Source of the DNA: Algibacter sp.
GTDB lineage: Bacteria > Bacteroidota > Bacteroidia > Flavobacteriales > Flavobacteriaceae
NCBI RefSeq assembly: GCF_029245835.1
Contig: NZ_JAQWOO010000017.1
Span: forward strand, 1 to 64,000
Length of the DNA: 64,000 nt
Direction of reading: 5' to 3'
A program made the translations under genes and the position numbers. Positions 62,791-64,000 of the stretch are shown one piece after another. How positions within the stretch are numbered: position 1 is the first letter of the stretch; every line of letters begins with the position of its first letter. The notes under the pieces are model-generated. The model made no database searches. It worked only from the letters and a program-made list of their open reading frames with translations, and had not been told where the DNA came from.

Positions 62791-63672
62791 CTAGTTATTA
62801 TAACCAAAACGTTTCAGCTGGTTTTGATTACTTCTCCAATTTTTATTCACTTTAACGTATAACTCAATATGAATTTGCTTTCCGAAGAATTTTTCTAAAT
62901 CTTTTCTAGCTTCAACCCCTACACGCTTTAAAGCACTTCCTTTATGTCCGATAATAATGCCTTTTTGAGTTTCTCGTTCAACCATAATCACAGAACGTAT
63001 TCTAATAATATGGTCTTCTTCAAAAAACTCTTCGGTATCTACTTCAACAGCATAAGGAATTTCTTTTTTATAATGCATTAGAATTTTTTCACGAATGGTT
63101 TCATTAATAAAAAAACGCTCTGGTTTATCAGTTAATTGATCTTTAGGGTAAAACGGTGGTGATTCTGGAAGTAATTCTATAATACGATTAAAAATTTCTT
63201 TCACATTAAAACCTTCAAGTGCAGAAACTGGATAAATCTCTGCATTAGGCACTTTTTCTGTCCAAGTTTGAACTTGGTCTTCCAATTGTTTTTGATCTGA
63301 TTTATCAATCTTATTCAGCAATAATAAAACAGGGATTTTTGAATGTGTTATTTTTTTAAAAAACGCTTCATCTTTTAAATCTTTTTCGCCTATTTCTACC
63401 ATATAAATAAGCACATCGGCATCTTCAAAGGCAGATTTCACAAAACCCATCATAGATTCTTGAAGCTCGTATGCTGGCTTTATTATCCCTGGTGTATCAC
63501 TTAAAACCATTTGAAAATCGTCGCCATTTACGATGCCTAAAATTCTATGTCTTGTAGTTTGTGCTTTTGAAGTGATTATAGAAAGTTTTTCTCCAACAAA
63601 GGCATTCATTAATGTAGATTTACCAACATTAGGATTTCCAATAATATTTACAAAACCTGCTTTATGATTCAT
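62791..63672 (-). CDS. era: GTPase Era
   Basis: Start chosen at ATG 63672 (MNHKAGFVNII). The 293-residue protein has GNPNVGKSTLMNAFVGEKLS (P-loop), SDTPGI (G3) and LNKIDK (G4), then a C-terminal KH domain (GIIIGHKGSALKRVGVEARK). Era binds 16S rRNA and helps 30S assembly. It is a single gene. Its neighbour on the minus strand upstream is the FKBP gene, after a terminator. Confidence 0.98.
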   Translation of the reverse strand: MNHKAGFVNIIGNPNVGKSTLMNAFVGEKLSIITSKAQTTRHRILGIVNGDDFQMVLSDTPGIIKPAYELQESMMGFVKSAFEDADVLIYMVEIGEKDLKDEAFFKKITHSKIPVLLLLNKIDKSDQKQLEDQVQTWTEKVPNAEIYPVSALEGFNVKEIFNRIIELLPESPPFYPKDQLTDKPERFFINETIREKILMHYKKEIPYAVEVDTEEFFEEDHIIRIRSVIMVERETQKGIIIGHKGSALKRVGVEARKDLEKFFGKQIHIELYVKVNKNWRSNQNQLKRFGYNN

Positions 63673-63741
63673 AGATGCGTTTATTAATTGTTGCAAAGTT
63701 ACAACTTGAATACTTTACTTTAATTAGAAATGAAAGAAACA

Positions 63742-63771
63742 AAAAAAACAGGAAGCATAACTTCCTGTTTA
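63742..63771 (-). terminator. Terminator of the FKBP gene
   Basis: AAACAGGAAG and CTTCCTGTTT form a perfect 10-bp stem with a 5-nt loop; on the minus strand eight T residues follow. It lies about 26 nt past the FKBP stop. Confidence 0.85.
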
Positions 63772-63796
63772 TTATATTAAGATAAGTAAGTGTATA

Positions 63797-64000
63797 TTAC
63801 TCTACTATTTCTAATAATTCTACATCAAAAATTAAAGTTGAATTCGCTTTGATAGCTCCTCCTGGTCTTGGACTAGCACCGTAAGCGATATCACTTGGGA
63901 TAAAAAACTTATATTTAGCACCTTCTTTCATTAACTGTAAACCTTCAGTCCAACCTTTTATTACTTGAGTCACGCCAAATTCAGTAGGCTCTCCTCTATC
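63797..64000 (-). CDS. FKBP-type peptidyl-prolyl isomerase, C-terminal part (cut by window end)
   Basis: The last 67 codons of a minus-strand gene, ending TAA at 63797-63799. The sequence VIKGWTEGLQLMKEGAKYKF, IPSDIAYGASPRPGGAIKAN, STLIFDVELLEIVE is the standard FKBP C-terminal half with IPxxIAYG and the FDVELL strand. It speeds up proline isomerisation during folding. The N-terminus and any signal peptide are outside the window. Confidence 0.93.
   Translation of the reverse strand, partial: DRGEPTEFGVTQVIKGWTEGLQLMKEGAKYKFFIPSDIAYGASPRPGGAIKANSTLIFDVELLEIVE

Noticed and set aside
1-64000. tRNA, rRNA, CRISPR array, or replication origin
   Set aside because: No GTTCGAATCC-like T-arm with a cloverleaf, no regularly spaced repeats, and no dnaA-box cluster was seen by eye.

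Overview
The window reads as chromosomal DNA of a member of the Flavobacteriaceae (phylum Bacteroidota), probably marine; the genus cannot be fixed from sequence alone. Supporting signs are the AT-rich composition, the SusC/SusD outer-membrane import pair, many lipoproteins with short Cys-Ser/Asp N-termini, Bacteroidota-type promoters (TTTG, about 19 nt, TAnnTTT[G/A]), almost no Shine-Dalgarno sites, and families typical of this group (PF14121 porin, DUF4302, DUF5522, GSCFA, choice-of-anchor I, FISUMP, GxxExxY).

Layout. 1-0.4 kb: the 3' end of a transposase and one copy of a dispersed repeat. 0.4-2.4 kb: a putative porin. 2.5-9.8 kb: a four-gene import operon read on the minus strand (SusC, SusD, HExxH lipoprotein, DUF4302 lipoprotein). 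10-16.2 kb: rnhB, a large lipoprotein, small secreted proteins, a nucleoid-associated protein and a PPK2. 16.2-21 kb: an accessory patch with a SusD C-terminal relic, a GH43 enzyme, a sialate-esterase-like SGNH enzyme, IS1182-type debris and an orphan FISUMP protein; it looks like an eroded polysaccharide-utilisation locus. 21-24.5 kb: a compact set of SDR, beta-propeller/Dabb fusion, secreted GlcG-like protein and Crp/Fnr-type regulator, with a TTGA-N6-TCAA dyad in front of glcG. 24.6-27.5 kb: lipB, a small YqaE-like protein and lysS. 27.8-36.3 kb: an MG2/TonB-plug protein, two tandem alpha/beta hydrolases, YiaA, and envelope or unknown proteins. 36.4-39.7 kb: the hemL operon. 39.8-45.6 kb: DUF5522, DUF4136, bestrophin, aromatic amino acid hydroxylase, enoyl-CoA hydratase, rhodanese, DUF4230. 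45.7-48.7 kb: a NarL-type response regulator, a TPR sensor kinase and a small membrane protein. 48.9-55.5 kb: a PQQ-like propeller, a DUF6252 lipoprotein, a GSCFA protein, a GxxExxY pseudogene between inverted repeats, and alaS. 55.7-64 kb: M23 peptidase, MerR regulator, LemA/TPM/TPM, der, era, a choice-of-anchor I lipoprotein, and the end of an FKBP gene.

Most of the window is ordinary chromosomal backbone with housekeeping genes (rnhB, lipB, lysS, hemL, alaS, der, era). The points most worth a second look are the regulator/GlcG/propeller-Dabb/SDR locus with its operator-like dyad, the degenerate GxxExxY gene framed by 26-bp near-perfect inverted repeats, a dispersed repeat with conserved ends present three times, and the 16-20 kb patch where carbohydrate genes sit among IS ends and SusD debris. 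No CRISPR array, tRNA or rRNA was found. No complete IS was found either.
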